From positions 62,001 through 126,000 of the forward strand of contig JAETNT010000004.1 in the NCBI GenBank assembly GCA_021772025.1: DNA of 64,000 nucleotides. The letters run 5' to 3'. The notes below the pieces were generated by a model. It was not told the origin of the DNA and did no database searches. It saw nothing but the letters and a program-made list of their open reading frames with translations. Shown one piece after another: positions 41,669 through 50,350 of this stretch. Each line of letters opens with the position of its first letter. The first letter of the stretch is position 1. This stretch comes from Enterocloster bolteae. Lineage in GTDB: Bacteria; Bacillota; Clostridia; Lachnospirales; Lachnospiraceae. The position numbers and the translations under genes were made by a program.

Positions 41669-43208
41669 CTATTTCTCCCAAACCAATCAATCGTCCACGA
41701 TACTTATTTCTTAAACTATCCTTTATTGATGTCACATCATAAGCGGTAATGATAATGGCATCTGTTTCCGGAAACTGTTCTTCCGGACGGTATATTTGAA
41801 AATCAGCCCCAAACTGCCCCACATAACGGTCAATCCCAAAGTCAACATTCACATGTTCTTTTCTAAGTTGAATTAGTAAATGTTTCCCTAATGATGCCAT
41901 TCCATATATTGCCACATGTCTGATCTGCTCTCTTTGAAAAAAGCCCGCAAAGTCAACCTTATCCTCTTGCTCCAAAAAAAACCATTTATCCAGCAGTTCA
42001 AATAAATATTTAAATTTTTTCCCATTGTCATTGAGCCTGGATAATTCCCTTTTTATTGCCTCGCGGTTTTCAGTATCTATTTGCTTTTCGGGCTCTTCTA
42101 TTGCTTTTTCTCTGGCATTTCTTACTGCCTCCAGATATTCATGCCCATCCTCTTCATCAGGTTCCAAATACATCCCTTCTCCCCATTCATTCCATGCATT
42201 AATAAACAGGAACTCATTCTCGTATTGCCTGCTCTTTTGTATCAGTTTCGTAAGATATTCCTGAAATATGGATGAACTGCGGTTGATTAGGCTTTCCCCA
42301 CTCTTCCCTCTCCGCGGCGTATCATCATACCCGGAAACACCGCAAAAATACGTCTTAATCCCAAATACTGGAGAAGTATCAAGAATATTCTTCCATACAT
42401 CCTCATAGCCAAAGCATCTTACGCCATTTTTTATTACAGCCTTTCCGGATGCATTTAAATCATTAATGCTCTTTCTGGGCTCGTAGACTACTGCAGCATC
42501 CAGAGAATCATTAGGAGCATTTAAACGGGCTCCTATAAGATATAGTCCTGAAAGCCCCGCTTTTATTGCCAATTCTCTCCAGCATTTTGTCATCTCCCGA
42601 AATGGGTGAATATCCTCCGGACTGTAAAATAGAAATACCGGTTTTTCATCTACCCGTATATAGCGTTCATCCTGGAAAAACGGAAGTAAATATTCAAAAT
42701 GCCTAACCCAGTCCTCGTATGCGCCATAATCCTGTTCTGCCAGGATTCCGGCCTCTGCTTCCACTGCATCTGTCTCATATCTCTCTGCCCACACATTTCC
42801 ACTAATCCTGCTCCATGAACGGATCCATGATTCACTTGCCCAATTAAAACAAAATGGCATGGGAATATCCTTCCATCTTAAAAGGTTCTCTGCCGGAAGT
42901 TCCAGTTCTTTTTTTCCGTCTTTAAAATAGTAGTGATAGAAGCAAAAGCCATCTATTCCATATGTTTCTGCCATTTCAGCTTGTGCCTTCATGGTTTCTT
43001 TCCGGCTTAAATCATAATAATTGCCGCCAAAGGGTACTCTTGGCTCTTTATGTCCCGGAAAATATGCCTCTGCCGTCTTTACTGACTCCCAATCAGTAAA
43101 CCCCTTTCCCCACCACCGGTTATTATCTTCATTTTCGTAAAACTGCGGCAGATAGATTGCCAGTATTTTAGGAATTTTCCTTTCATTTTCTTTAAGTTCA
43201 CTCATCAA
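41631..43208 (-). CDS. WbsX/GH99-like glycan enzyme with C-terminal Rossmann module
   Basis: The protein has 525 residues. Residues about 10-355 match the WbsX family (GH99-like barrel) found in O-antigen and capsule clusters: LAIYLPQFYENEDNNRWWGK followed by GFTDWESV, FCFNWASESWIRSW, and FINAWNEWGEGMYLEPDEED. Residues about 430-525 are the Rossmann-like module (HVAIYGMASLGKHLLIQLRK, FGIDRYVG, TDAIIITAYD). WbsX proteins are annotated as glycosyltransferases or lipid-linked glycan hydrolases without firm proof. No signal peptide is seen, so it acts in the cytoplasm. Confidence 0.87.
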   Translation of the reverse strand: MMSELKENERKIPKILAIYLPQFYENEDNNRWWGKGFTDWESVKTAEAYFPGHKEPRVPFGGNYYDLSRKETMKAQAEMAETYGIDGFCFYHYYFKDGKKELELPAENLLRWKDIPMPFCFNWASESWIRSWSRISGNVWAERYETDAVEAEAGILAEQDYGAYEDWVRHFEYLLPFFQDERYIRVDEKPVFLFYSPEDIHPFREMTKCWRELAIKAGLSGLYLIGARLNAPNDSLDAAVVYEPRKSINDLNASGKAVIKNGVRCFGYEDVWKNILDTSPVFGIKTYFCGVSGYDDTPRRGKSGESLINRSSSIFQEYLTKLIQKSRQYENEFLFINAWNEWGEGMYLEPDEEDGHEYLEAVRNAREKAIEEPEKQIDTENREAIKRELSRLNDNGKKFKYLFELLDKWFFLEQEDKVDFAGFFQREQIRHVAIYGMASLGKHLLIQLRKEHVNVDFGIDRYVGQFGADFQIYRPEEQFPETDAIIITAYDVTSIKDSLRNKYRGRLIGLGEIVDDIYRIHSNDL

Positions 43209-43231
43209 ATCTGCTGTCTGCCTTTCTTTAT

Positions 43232-44326
43232 TTATCTTTTCTTCACCACAACATATACAATCAACGGATAATACTTGTCATTTGGCAAAAAGTCTTCCGG
43301 TTTCAGATCTTCACTGCATACCCCGCTGATGTGTGCCGTAACCGTCTTCACATTTCCGAAGCTCCCGCTCTCTACCACTTCCAAAGAACGTTCTTCCCTA
43401 AACATTCTCGCAAGCGCCTTTTCATTAAAATTGAAATAGCACCCATAATCATCCATACATCTTCTGGAATTTTGGGAAATTCCGGAACACGTAATCAATG
43501 CTGCTCCACCTCTTTTTAAAAGCCTGCCTATATTATGGGCAGCACTTTTTACGTCAAAAATGTACATCAATGTCTGAGTCAAAATGAAACAGTCTGCAAT
43601 CTCATCTTGTATTCCTTCTCCTGTTTCAAGATTTCCGTTAAAAGACACTCCGCTGTCCTTAGAATCCACATCCATTACAATTGACCGGCATACCTGGCCC
43701 CTTCCGAATTTTTCCGTATAGAAGTTATCTTCAATCTCCAGGACATCACCTGTAATGTATTTCTGGTTTTCCTTTAAAAATTCTTCAATATAATACCGGT
43801 CAATAGGCGTGCCTCTTTCTGTGCCAAATTGTCTGCTTACCGGCTCTGTATCCATCTCTGCTACTGCATCGATTAGCTTGTGATAATTCCTGTAGGCCTC
43901 CCGCAAAAATCCCCTCCAGTTCTCCTGGTCAGAAATTTTTACTATTTGGCCGTTCTTTTTTACGCAGGAAAAAAAATCTTTCGCAAATTCAATTTTCTCC
44001 AAAATGCTGTTCAATTCTTTTTCATTTTCAAAACAGGGAAGTTCTGTATAAGGAAATACTATCCTCTCCGGATCAATCCCCAGTTGAACAAGCTGTCTCC
44101 ACATGCTGACAAAATGTACGGACATCAGAAAAATAGGCAGAGCGCCTTTTCTGTCCAAATCTCTTGGATTAATAACTTTTATGCCGCCTTCTTTATAGGT
44201 GCTTTCAGATCCTGCTGTTACTTTATTATCAAGAAAGCAAACAATCCTATACGTTTTCTCTATGGCACGCCTTTTATAATCAAAATATTTTCCTGTTCCA
44301 AATATAATTATTTCCTTCTTGTCCAT
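43232..44326 (-). CDS. SAM methyltransferase-like protein with N-terminal Rossmann module
   Basis: This 364-residue protein starts with the recurring module (EIIIFGTGKYFDYKRRAIEK, IVCFLDNK, LPIFLMSVHFVSM). From about 170, GTPIDRYYIEEFLKENQKYI, GDVLEIEDNFYTEKFG and IGRLLKRGGAALITCSGI describe a methyltransferase of the kind often found in glycan clusters with a GTPIDRYYI motif. Glycine motif I is degenerate (VLEIEDN), so SAM binding needs proof. It lies between the deacetylase and WbsX genes. Confidence 0.8.
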   Translation of the reverse strand: MDKKEIIIFGTGKYFDYKRRAIEKTYRIVCFLDNKVTAGSESTYKEGGIKVINPRDLDRKGALPIFLMSVHFVSMWRQLVQLGIDPERIVFPYTELPCFENEKELNSILEKIEFAKDFFSCVKKNGQIVKISDQENWRGFLREAYRNYHKLIDAVAEMDTEPVSRQFGTERGTPIDRYYIEEFLKENQKYITGDVLEIEDNFYTEKFGRGQVCRSIVMDVDSKDSGVSFNGNLETGEGIQDEIADCFILTQTLMYIFDVKSAAHNIGRLLKRGGAALITCSGISQNSRRCMDDYGCYFNFNEKALARMFREERSLEVVESGSFGNVKTVTAHISGVCSEDLKPEDFLPNDKYYPLIVYVVVKKR

Positions 44327-44329
44327 ACC

Positions 44330-45397
44330 TCACAACTCATCCTTCCGCAACAAATCACTCTTTTCCAATAACGTCCGAAAAGAAATAATGTTTTTATATC
44401 CTTTTTCTAAAAGTTCTTTTTCTATTTCATCAAAATAATAAACCGCCGTTACAACCACTGCATCTACCTGGGGAAGCCCTTTTTGCGGTACATATATACG
44501 AAGCCCTTCCTGGTCTGTCTGGCTGACCTTTTTATCCATCACATATTCTACCTGGACTCTTGTCCCCAAAAGCTCCTGGCAAAACAATTTCCCAATTTCT
44601 GCATATCCATAAACAGCAATCCGACGGTATCCCTCTCTTTCCAATCTCCGGGCCAAGCCAAAGCCCTGAATTTTAAGTTCCATCCAGCGGGTGAAAATCC
44701 AATAAAAAAGTGTGCTTTTCTGCAGTTGATGTTCTAAGCCAATTGTAGGATCCTCCAGCGAGTCTCCAGGGTTCATGTAAGTATATACCTCAATATAGCG
44801 TCCAACCAGCCGGTTTTGAAGGGCTCTGTATGCTGCCATAGTTTCCGCCAGCTTATCATAAGGAAGAGTAATAAGCTGTGACTGGTGGAACCGTATGAGC
44901 CAGAGCTTCTTATCTATTACATCTGTGATATCCAGCATATGGGTAACTGTATGCAGTGGTGAATGAACTTCATAAAGAAATATTTCCACATCCCGTATTT
45001 TTTGCTTATACAAAGCCTGAAATACACTAACACAAGCCGCCGTATGATCCGGATGTCCGTCATGAATACCGGTTACAAATATTTTAGTATAAAGGGAAAG
45101 GTCTTGATTTTCAAGACAATTTGTATGCTGCATCAGAGTCCCGTCTTCATAACCCAGCATCATATAATTCTCTATTCCTGCTGCCTTCATTTCCGTTGCA
45201 AATTCATTTTCTCTTGTTTTCTTTATTACTTCGGGAGCTGCGTTTCCTTGCCCCTGCCTTCCGTCCGTAAGAACCATTACCTGGCAAATATCCGGACAGC
45301 AGGCAAGAATCCCTCCTGCCCCAATACACTCATCATCCGGGTGAGGTGCAATAATTAAAATCCGGTCTCTTTTTTTGATCTCAAGTATTTGTAACAT
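44330..45397 (-). CDS. PIG-L/LmbE deacetylase with C-terminal Rossmann module
   Basis: In this 355-residue protein, residues about 10-200 are a zinc-dependent PIG-L deacetylase: RILIIAPHPDDECIGAGG (zinc ligands His-x-x-Asp-Asp) and GIHDGHPDHTAACVSVF. The substrate is usually an N-acetylated sugar. After a helical linker (FYWIFTRWMELKIQGFGLA) the C-terminal about 95 residues are the recurring module: RIAVYGYAEIGKLFCQELLG, VEYVMDKK, VDAVVVTAVYYFDEIEKEL. The gene lies 9 bases after the Stealth gene. Confidence 0.9.
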   Translation of the reverse strand: MLQILEIKKRDRILIIAPHPDDECIGAGGILACCPDICQVMVLTDGRQGQGNAAPEVIKKTRENEFATEMKAAGIENYMMLGYEDGTLMQHTNCLENQDLSLYTKIFVTGIHDGHPDHTAACVSVFQALYKQKIRDVEIFLYEVHSPLHTVTHMLDITDVIDKKLWLIRFHQSQLITLPYDKLAETMAAYRALQNRLVGRYIEVYTYMNPGDSLEDPTIGLEHQLQKSTLFYWIFTRWMELKIQGFGLARRLEREGYRRIAVYGYAEIGKLFCQELLGTRVQVEYVMDKKVSQTDQEGLRIYVPQKGLPQVDAVVVTAVYYFDEIEKELLEKGYKNIISFRTLLEKSDLLRKDEL

Positions 45398-45406
45398 TCC
45401 TGCTCC

Positions 45407-46408
45407 TTATCGTTCAAATCCGGACTTTTCCGGAAGGATTGATTCTAACGCTTCCGCGATTATTCTTTTTATCTCCTCAAAGTCCCTGCTGCTGACTTCA
45501 TTTAAACTGATAATCGGATAGGCCTGACTTTTGATAGCCTTTGCGGCATCTTTAACATTCTCTTTATCAACTAGGAACATTTTCCCTTTATATTTATGGG
45601 GGATAAAATTTCCTGAACATATCTGCCACATGGTAACCAGCCGCTGGGTAACATCTGAGTATGCACGAAAACGGTTTTGAGACGCCCGGTCAAGAACTTC
45701 CGTCTCTTTTTCCCATATCTCCTTAAGTACCGACTTTTTCATCGGCATCGCCTCATGAGGATAAACAAAAGACTCAAAATTATGCCAAAATTGCAAATTT
45801 TTATTTTGTTCCAAACGGTTTCCGTAAACCGGGTCAAACCACTTCTCATAATTTTTTTTAACTACTTCCTGCTTATCAAAGTTCCGGTTTAGCAACACCA
45901 TATTATTGACACATGCATAATTCATCTGGAGATCCATTCCTTTATCAGCCTTTAAAATAAAATGAGTCTCCACTGCCTCTTCGCAGGGAATATTATCTCG
46001 GAAATAGTACTCCTTCGGGATGGGCTGAACAGGAAACAGGTCATCATTAAAGAGAATATAATTCTCGCTTAAGTCCGGAATCCGGAAATAATTCATTTCA
46101 ATAACATTGGAATTAAAAGTCGGCAGATACTTTTCTGGAATATAATCGCTATGTTTTATAATTATCAGTTTTTCATGAGATATGTTTAACCACTCTGGCA
46201 AATGTCCCCATGTGACAAAAAACACTTTATGTACCCAGGGCATGTTCTTTTCAATCCCGCGAAAAACATACTGAAGATTGTCCCAGGACTGGTAGCGGAC
46301 ATTGGAATGGATATGGTTTGAGTCATATTTCTTTCTTTCTTCGTTCCAGGCTGGGTCATTTCCGTCCACCCAAGGCAGGATAATATCAATTGGCGCTGCT
46401 GACATCAT
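45407..46408 (-). CDS. Stealth-family sugar-phosphate transferase
   Basis: Stealth proteins are capsule hexose-1-phosphate transferases that form phosphodiester-linked glycans. The 333 residues show conserved region 1 (IDIILPWVDGNDPAWNEERK), region 2 (RIPDLSENYILFNDDLFPVQ) and a later block (HNFESFVYPHEAMPMKKSVL). The start ATG at 46408 has GGAG seven bases upstream. It supports the view that the island's glycan contains phosphodiester bonds, alongside LicD and TagF-like proteins. The donor is not known. Confidence 0.9.
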   Translation of the reverse strand: MMSAAPIDIILPWVDGNDPAWNEERKKYDSNHIHSNVRYQSWDNLQYVFRGIEKNMPWVHKVFFVTWGHLPEWLNISHEKLIIIKHSDYIPEKYLPTFNSNVIEMNYFRIPDLSENYILFNDDLFPVQPIPKEYYFRDNIPCEEAVETHFILKADKGMDLQMNYACVNNMVLLNRNFDKQEVVKKNYEKWFDPVYGNRLEQNKNLQFWHNFESFVYPHEAMPMKKSVLKEIWEKETEVLDRASQNRFRAYSDVTQRLVTMWQICSGNFIPHKYKGKMFLVDKENVKDAAKAIKSQAYPIISLNEVSSRDFEEIKRIIAEALESILPEKSGFER

Positions 46409-46600
46409 TCATTTTCTCCATAGCATATCGCTCGTTTTATTTTAGAGGTTTACACGCGTGGGTATACGCTGGTTATATATTTATCATATAAATTATGTAT
46501 AAATTAACTATACTTTAATACATTATCGTCAAAATTCCAATAATCATAATCTCAGCAGACAAATGGGTACACGATTGCCTTTGCCTACTAAGAGTAAAAA

Positions 46601-47737
46601 TCAACTTTTATCTATAACTCTATTTTTATATTTTTTTAAAAATATTATAAACTTACATAACTGTTCCACATATTCTTCCATATCCATTTCATGATTACTT
46701 AATAAAAGACTACCTGCAAAACTTTTTCGTATAAAATTTTCTTCAAATTCCAGTTCCAGCGCTTCTTTAACATCTTGATAAATAAACACTTCCATCGCAT
46801 CTAAATTAATACATGATTCTGTAAAAACCAATCCATCATATCCCATATACTTCAATATTCTAGATGCCATTTCTTTCGCCGTCTCGTTTGTAATGTGATT
46901 TATATCGCAAAATAGTTTCTCTCGCTTATAACTATTTAATATATAATCACTTATTTTTATATCCCATTCCTTTTCACGTTCAAATAGTCTCTGCTTAAAT
47001 TCCTCCCACATATCCAAAATTTCTGACCTTGAATATACCCCGCCTTTTGAGATATAAATCATAATTTCTTCCCTGCTTTTTCCACACTCTAACCATTCTG
47101 CAATATTTCTGTCAATAAAAAATGGGGGGTTTTTTCCGATTGGCCCATTATACTGCATACTTAATTGCGGGAAAAGATATTTCGGCATACCATATAAATT
47201 AGGGACAGAAATTATTTTGCAGTTTCCCTTTACATTCTGTAATAATCTTTCCGAGGAAAACTCTTCCCCATATACATTTTCTCTCCTAACCGACTGATGA
47301 AAAAACAAATCACAATTCTGTAATATATTACGGTATTCAAATCGCATCCCTCTCATATTCTGTATGCTGGGAAATGGATAAAAACCATATTCTGAAGAAA
47401 ATCCTTTATGGCGTTCAAGATACTTTTTAATTGCGTCCATATGGCAATTCCCATATGCTACTGCCATTTTTCTACAAAATATTTGATATGGTATAAAATC
47501 GCTGAACTCATTGTAACCCATACAAATCAGCTGCTGTCTAATCTCCAGATAAGAATCCAATGCAACTATAATAAAACACTTCTTATCACATTCCGGCCTA
47601 TTAATCGGGTACCCTAAAAATTCTCCCGATTTTCTATTGTCCCAAAAACAGCATATATTTATTTTATCAAAATATTCATATACAAACTTCTCGCCTATGT
47701 TCCCTGCACCAAAAATCACAATTTTCTCTCTAAGCAT
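46601..47737 (-). CDS. WcbI-like polysaccharide protein with N-terminal Rossmann module
   Basis: The first gene of this glycan unit encodes 378 residues. Residues 1-95 are the recurring module (KIVIFGAGNIGEKFVYEYF, CFWDNRKSGEFLG, FIIVALDSYLEIRQQL). From about 98, MAVAYGNCHMDAIKKYLERH matches the WcbI family start, followed by FFHQSVRRENVYGEEFSSE and KIISVPNLY. WcbI proteins occur in capsule clusters and may be acetyltransferases or esterases; the role is not settled. The coding sequence is noticeably AT-rich. A promoter lies at 47867-47895. Confidence 0.82.
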   Translation of the reverse strand: MLREKIVIFGAGNIGEKFVYEYFDKINICCFWDNRKSGEFLGYPINRPECDKKCFIIVALDSYLEIRQQLICMGYNEFSDFIPYQIFCRKMAVAYGNCHMDAIKKYLERHKGFSSEYGFYPFPSIQNMRGMRFEYRNILQNCDLFFHQSVRRENVYGEEFSSERLLQNVKGNCKIISVPNLYGMPKYLFPQLSMQYNGPIGKNPPFFIDRNIAEWLECGKSREEIMIYISKGGVYSRSEILDMWEEFKQRLFEREKEWDIKISDYILNSYKREKLFCDINHITNETAKEMASRILKYMGYDGLVFTESCINLDAMEVFIYQDVKEALELEFEENFIRKSFAGSLLLSNHEMDMEEYVEQLCKFIIFLKKYKNRVIDKS

Positions 47738-47866
47738 TTAACCTTTCCCCCGACAGCAACTCTTTTTGATTTATGTTCCGGCCTATATCTTATTATTTTG
47801 ACAGGCGCATATTTATATGGCAGAAAACAAAAAATCACTTCTCAAAAGGTATATAATCTCAGTGCC

Positions 47867-47895
47867 ATTATATCCTGAAATTCTCCTTAAATCAA
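47867..47895 (-). promoter_or_regulatory. Sigma-A type promoter of the second glycan unit
   Basis: On the minus strand, TTGATT (47890-47895), a 17-base spacer and TATAAT (47867-47872) lie about 130 bases before the WcbI-like gene start, leaving an untranslated leader of roughly 120 bases. Confidence 0.72.
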
Positions 47896-47953
47896 TTGGA
47901 ACTTTTAAGCATTTCTCGCAATATATAATTATTTCAATCGGTTTTGCATAGGT

Positions 47954-48318
47954 GTGGAAAATGCAAGGAAAGCTAACACACCTTATGATGATGTATTTCG
48001 TACGCTGCTCAACGATTGCAGCTCTGATCATCCCTGTAGTTAATGAAGTCTTTGGGGAGCATTATTCCGGTCAGGAAAGGATCTCCTTCTCACCAAATGA
48101 GCATTTCTTAAACCAGCAGAATGGAAATGAAAGTGAGCGGATCACGGACAGCAGTTTTCGCATAGAAGGAGAGCCTGTCAAAAAGTACCATATAGAATGT
48201 CAGAGCGGTTCCGACAGCAGCATGCTGATCAGTTTTTTGAATATGACACACAGATTGCTCTTTCTTTCCCCGGAAAAGTCGGCCGTAAAAATTTCCCAAC
48301 AGGACAATAAAAAGGCCC
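47954..48318 (+). pseudogene. Broken PD-(D/E)XK / Rpn-type transposase family gene
   Basis: This is the only gene-like sequence on the plus strand. Three frames must be joined to read it: VENARKANTPYDDVFRTLLN from 47954, then after a one-base loss near 48024 IIPVVNEVFGEHYSGQERIS and FSPNEHFLNQQNGNESERIT and KKYHIECQSGSDSSMLI, then after another loss at the T6 run near 48233 FFEYDTQIALS. It ends soon after, so the C-terminal half is missing. The order matches a nuclease-type transposase-like family common in Lachnospiraceae, whose members have about 300 residues. The remnant has two frameshifts and a truncation and is surely not functional. Confidence 0.8.
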
Positions 48319-48347
48319 CGTATGTGTGATATCAAGGGGCCTTTTTT
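48309..48347. terminator. Strong bidirectional intrinsic terminator
   Basis: AAAAAGGCCCC (48309-48319) pairs with GGGGCCTTTTTT (48336-48347) across a 16-base loop, with runs of A before and T after, so it works in both directions. On the minus strand it lies about 28 bases past the SIS gene stop and ends that operon; on the plus strand it closes the transposase remnant. Confidence 0.88.
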
Positions 48348-48374
48348 CACTGATTCATGTATGTATTCCATCAC

Positions 48375-49424
48375 TTATTTAATTACAATCGCCTGCGACA
48401 AATGCCTCGGGGTATCGGCATTTAATCCTTTCTGCTCCGCCATATAGTAGCCCATAAGCTGGCCGATAAAGCCGATCATGGCAGCGTTCTGCAGGCTGTC
48501 ATAGCCGTAATTCATATCTAAGGCATAGTCTGCGCCTTTAAAGTCCTTGGACGCAGTATTGCCGATTGCCAAGGTAACGGCCCCGTATTCTTTCATCTGG
48601 GTTAACAATTTGGCATCGCCGTCTGTAGTTGCCTCATTTGCCAGAAGGATGATCATGGTCTTATCATCCACCAGGCTCATAGGTCCGTGCCGGTATTCTA
48701 AGGTATAGTAGGCCTCTGAGTTGCTCAGGCTCATCTCCTTCATTTTGTTCATGCACTCATTGGCAATGCCGTAATAAATACCCTGGCCTAAGGTAATATA
48801 AAGGTTTAATTCCGGATGTTCCGATACAATCTTTTTTGCCAGCTTATCGGTTTCTTTTAAGAACTCTTCCGACTGGGCGGCGTAATCTTTCATTGCTTCG
48901 ATCTTTTCTTTCTGTCCGCCTGCATAGAAGGCCAGGATAACAGACAGATAAATCATACTGGTAAAAGATCTTGTCATAATGACGCTGTCTTCCGGAGTTT
49001 CAGGCGAAAGGATCATATAGTCATTGTATTTGGCGCTGTCCGCGTCACAGGTGATAGCCAAGCTTTTTACCCCTTCAAAAGTTCTGACTTTATCAATAGC
49101 CATCCGCACTTCTGTTGTATAGCTTTTCCTGGTGATGGGAAGCACCAGAACCTTTTTCCCTTTTCCCACATAAGTTTCGGGGAAGTAGTAAAGCTCAGAG
49201 CAGCACATTCCTTTCGCCGGAATATCCGTGCAGCTTGCAAATGCATGGGCAGCAGCCTGAGCAAGATAGAGAGAGGTACCGCAGCCGGTAAAGATCAGCT
49301 CGTCATACTCATCTGCAAATACTTGATCCAAAACCTGATAAATCTGGTCTAAAGTGTCATTAATTGCCTGAAAAGAAGCAGGCTGTCCGTATATTTCTTT
49401 ATATGTAAGTTCACTGTTTTTCAT
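48375..49424 (-). CDS. SIS-domain sugar isomerase/deaminase (AgaS- or FrlB-like)
   Basis: This protein of about 349 residues has two SIS domains (about 35-170 and 200-330) and no glutaminase domain. The sugar-phosphate site ELIFTGCGTSLYLAQAAAHA is followed by LPITRKSYTTEV. The second domain has the conserved SEAYYTLEYRHGPMSLVDD and the C-terminal HLSQAIVIK. Such proteins deaminate and isomerise amino-sugar phosphates, for example galactosamine-6-phosphate to tagatose-6-phosphate (AgaS). The aldolase, NagA and phosphofructokinase genes nearby favour that role; FrlB-type deglycation is an alternative. The start is the ATG at 49424 with AGGAGG; a TTG at 49430 is too close to it. Confidence 0.85.
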   Translation of the reverse strand: MKNSELTYKEIYGQPASFQAINDTLDQIYQVLDQVFADEYDELIFTGCGTSLYLAQAAAHAFASCTDIPAKGMCCSELYYFPETYVGKGKKVLVLPITRKSYTTEVRMAIDKVRTFEGVKSLAITCDADSAKYNDYMILSPETPEDSVIMTRSFTSMIYLSVILAFYAGGQKEKIEAMKDYAAQSEEFLKETDKLAKKIVSEHPELNLYITLGQGIYYGIANECMNKMKEMSLSNSEAYYTLEYRHGPMSLVDDKTMIILLANEATTDGDAKLLTQMKEYGAVTLAIGNTASKDFKGADYALDMNYGYDSLQNAAMIGFIGQLMGYYMAEQKGLNADTPRHLSQAIVIK

Positions 49425-49431
49425 TTTCAAT

Positions 49432-49481
49432 TTTCCTCCTTTTTGCCCTGCTTTTTTGGCATACAGGTATACCCGCAGGGT
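49432..49481 (-). repeat. 50-bp ribosome-site repeat, copy 1 (before the SIS gene)
   Basis: This element is similar to the three tandem units at 50351-50503. In the minus direction it reads CCCTGCGGGTATACCTGTAT, GCC, an A-run, GCAGGGC and then AAAAAGGAGGAAA, so the ribosome site of the SIS gene is the end of the repeat. It fills the space between the aldolase and SIS genes almost completely. Confidence 0.8.
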
Positions 49482-49493
49482 ATTTCCTTTTGG

Positions 49494-50348
49494 TCATGCC
49501 TTATTGTCAGAACCGGCCAGCCGGATAATCTTTTTTACATCCTCCTGAAGCTTTTCATTGGCAAACTGGGACAGTTTCCAGGAATGGCCCTGATGGTTCA
49601 TGGTCTTTAGGCCTTCTTCATAGTGCTCTACATATTTGTAACGGATCTCTGTGCCGAAATTTATCTTAGCAACGCCCAGCTTTATGGCTTCCTGGATAAT
49701 GTCCTCTCTCATGCCGGTACAGCCGTGAAGCACCAGCGGGATATCGGTAAATCCCCGGACTGCTTTCAGCACCTCCAGATGGATATCCGGTTCTCCCTTA
49801 TAGTAGCCATGAGCATTCCCGATGCCGATTGCTAGGGAATCGGGGCAGCACAGGCTCAAAAAGCGGCGTACTTCTTCCGGATCCACAATATTTTTGTTTT
49901 CCATTACCGCCCCCATATTATCCAGGCGTAAAAGCTCCCCGATCTCCGCTTCCACCGGAACGCCAAAGCATCTGGCCACATCCAGCACCTGGTTGGTCAT
50001 AGCGGCGTTTTCCTCAATGGACTTGGTAGATCCGTCAATCATCAGGGAGGTAAATCCCAGCTTTAAAGCCTCCATACAGATCTCGAAACCGTCTCCATGG
50101 TCTAAATGAATGGCAACCGGTACCGATACCTTATCCGCGCACCATTTACATACATTTACAAACCAGTCGTGGCCGGAATAGGCCCCGGTGCTGACGTAGT
50201 GGGCCAGGATAATGGGAGAGCCCAAGTCCTCTGCCGCCTTGCACACTGCCCAGATAATGTCATAGTTTCCTCCCTGGGTATTGATGGCAGGCACAGCATA
50301 GCCCTTTTTCGAAGCTTCTATTAGCATTTCTTTACTTGTTGTTAACAT
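49494..50348 (-). CDS. Class II fructose/tagatose-bisphosphate aldolase
   Basis: This 284-residue zinc aldolase starts at ATG 50348 (AAGGAGG). Longer readings run into the repeats and are not believed. The motif AIHLDHGDGFE holds the catalytic Asp and a zinc His; further zinc ligands are in GIGNAHGYYKG and PLVLHGCTG. Also seen are the TSLMIDGS phosphate loop and AKINFGTEIRYKYVEHYEEG. It cleaves ketose-1,6-bisphosphate to dihydroxyacetone phosphate and glyceraldehyde-3-phosphate. Tagatose bisphosphate is the likely substrate from context (KbaY/GatY type), but sequence alone does not separate it from fructose bisphosphate aldolases. Confidence 0.9.
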   Translation of the reverse strand: MLTTSKEMLIEASKKGYAVPAINTQGGNYDIIWAVCKAAEDLGSPIILAHYVSTGAYSGHDWFVNVCKWCADKVSVPVAIHLDHGDGFEICMEALKLGFTSLMIDGSTKSIEENAAMTNQVLDVARCFGVPVEAEIGELLRLDNMGAVMENKNIVDPEEVRRFLSLCCPDSLAIGIGNAHGYYKGEPDIHLEVLKAVRGFTDIPLVLHGCTGMREDIIQEAIKLGVAKINFGTEIRYKYVEHYEEGLKTMNHQGHSWKLSQFANEKLQEDVKKIIRLAGSDNKA

Positions 50349-50350
50349 AA

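Noticed and set aside
46449-46470. Sequence TTTACACGCGTGGGTATACG resembling the LacI operators
   Set aside because: It needs an extra base in the centre compared with the operator consensus and lies in the glycan island, so it is more likely coincidence.
46480-46560. Possible promoter before the Stealth gene (TTGACG followed by AT-rich DNA)
   Set aside because: No -10 box at acceptable spacing was found; the AT-rich intergenic stretch gives many weak matches. The rest of the 46409-46600 gap shows nothing else.
47813-48031. Minus-strand 72-residue reading frame upstream of the WcbI-like gene
   Set aside because: It overlaps both the TATAAT promoter at 47867-47895 and the plus-strand transposase remnant, and has no ribosome site or recognisable protein.
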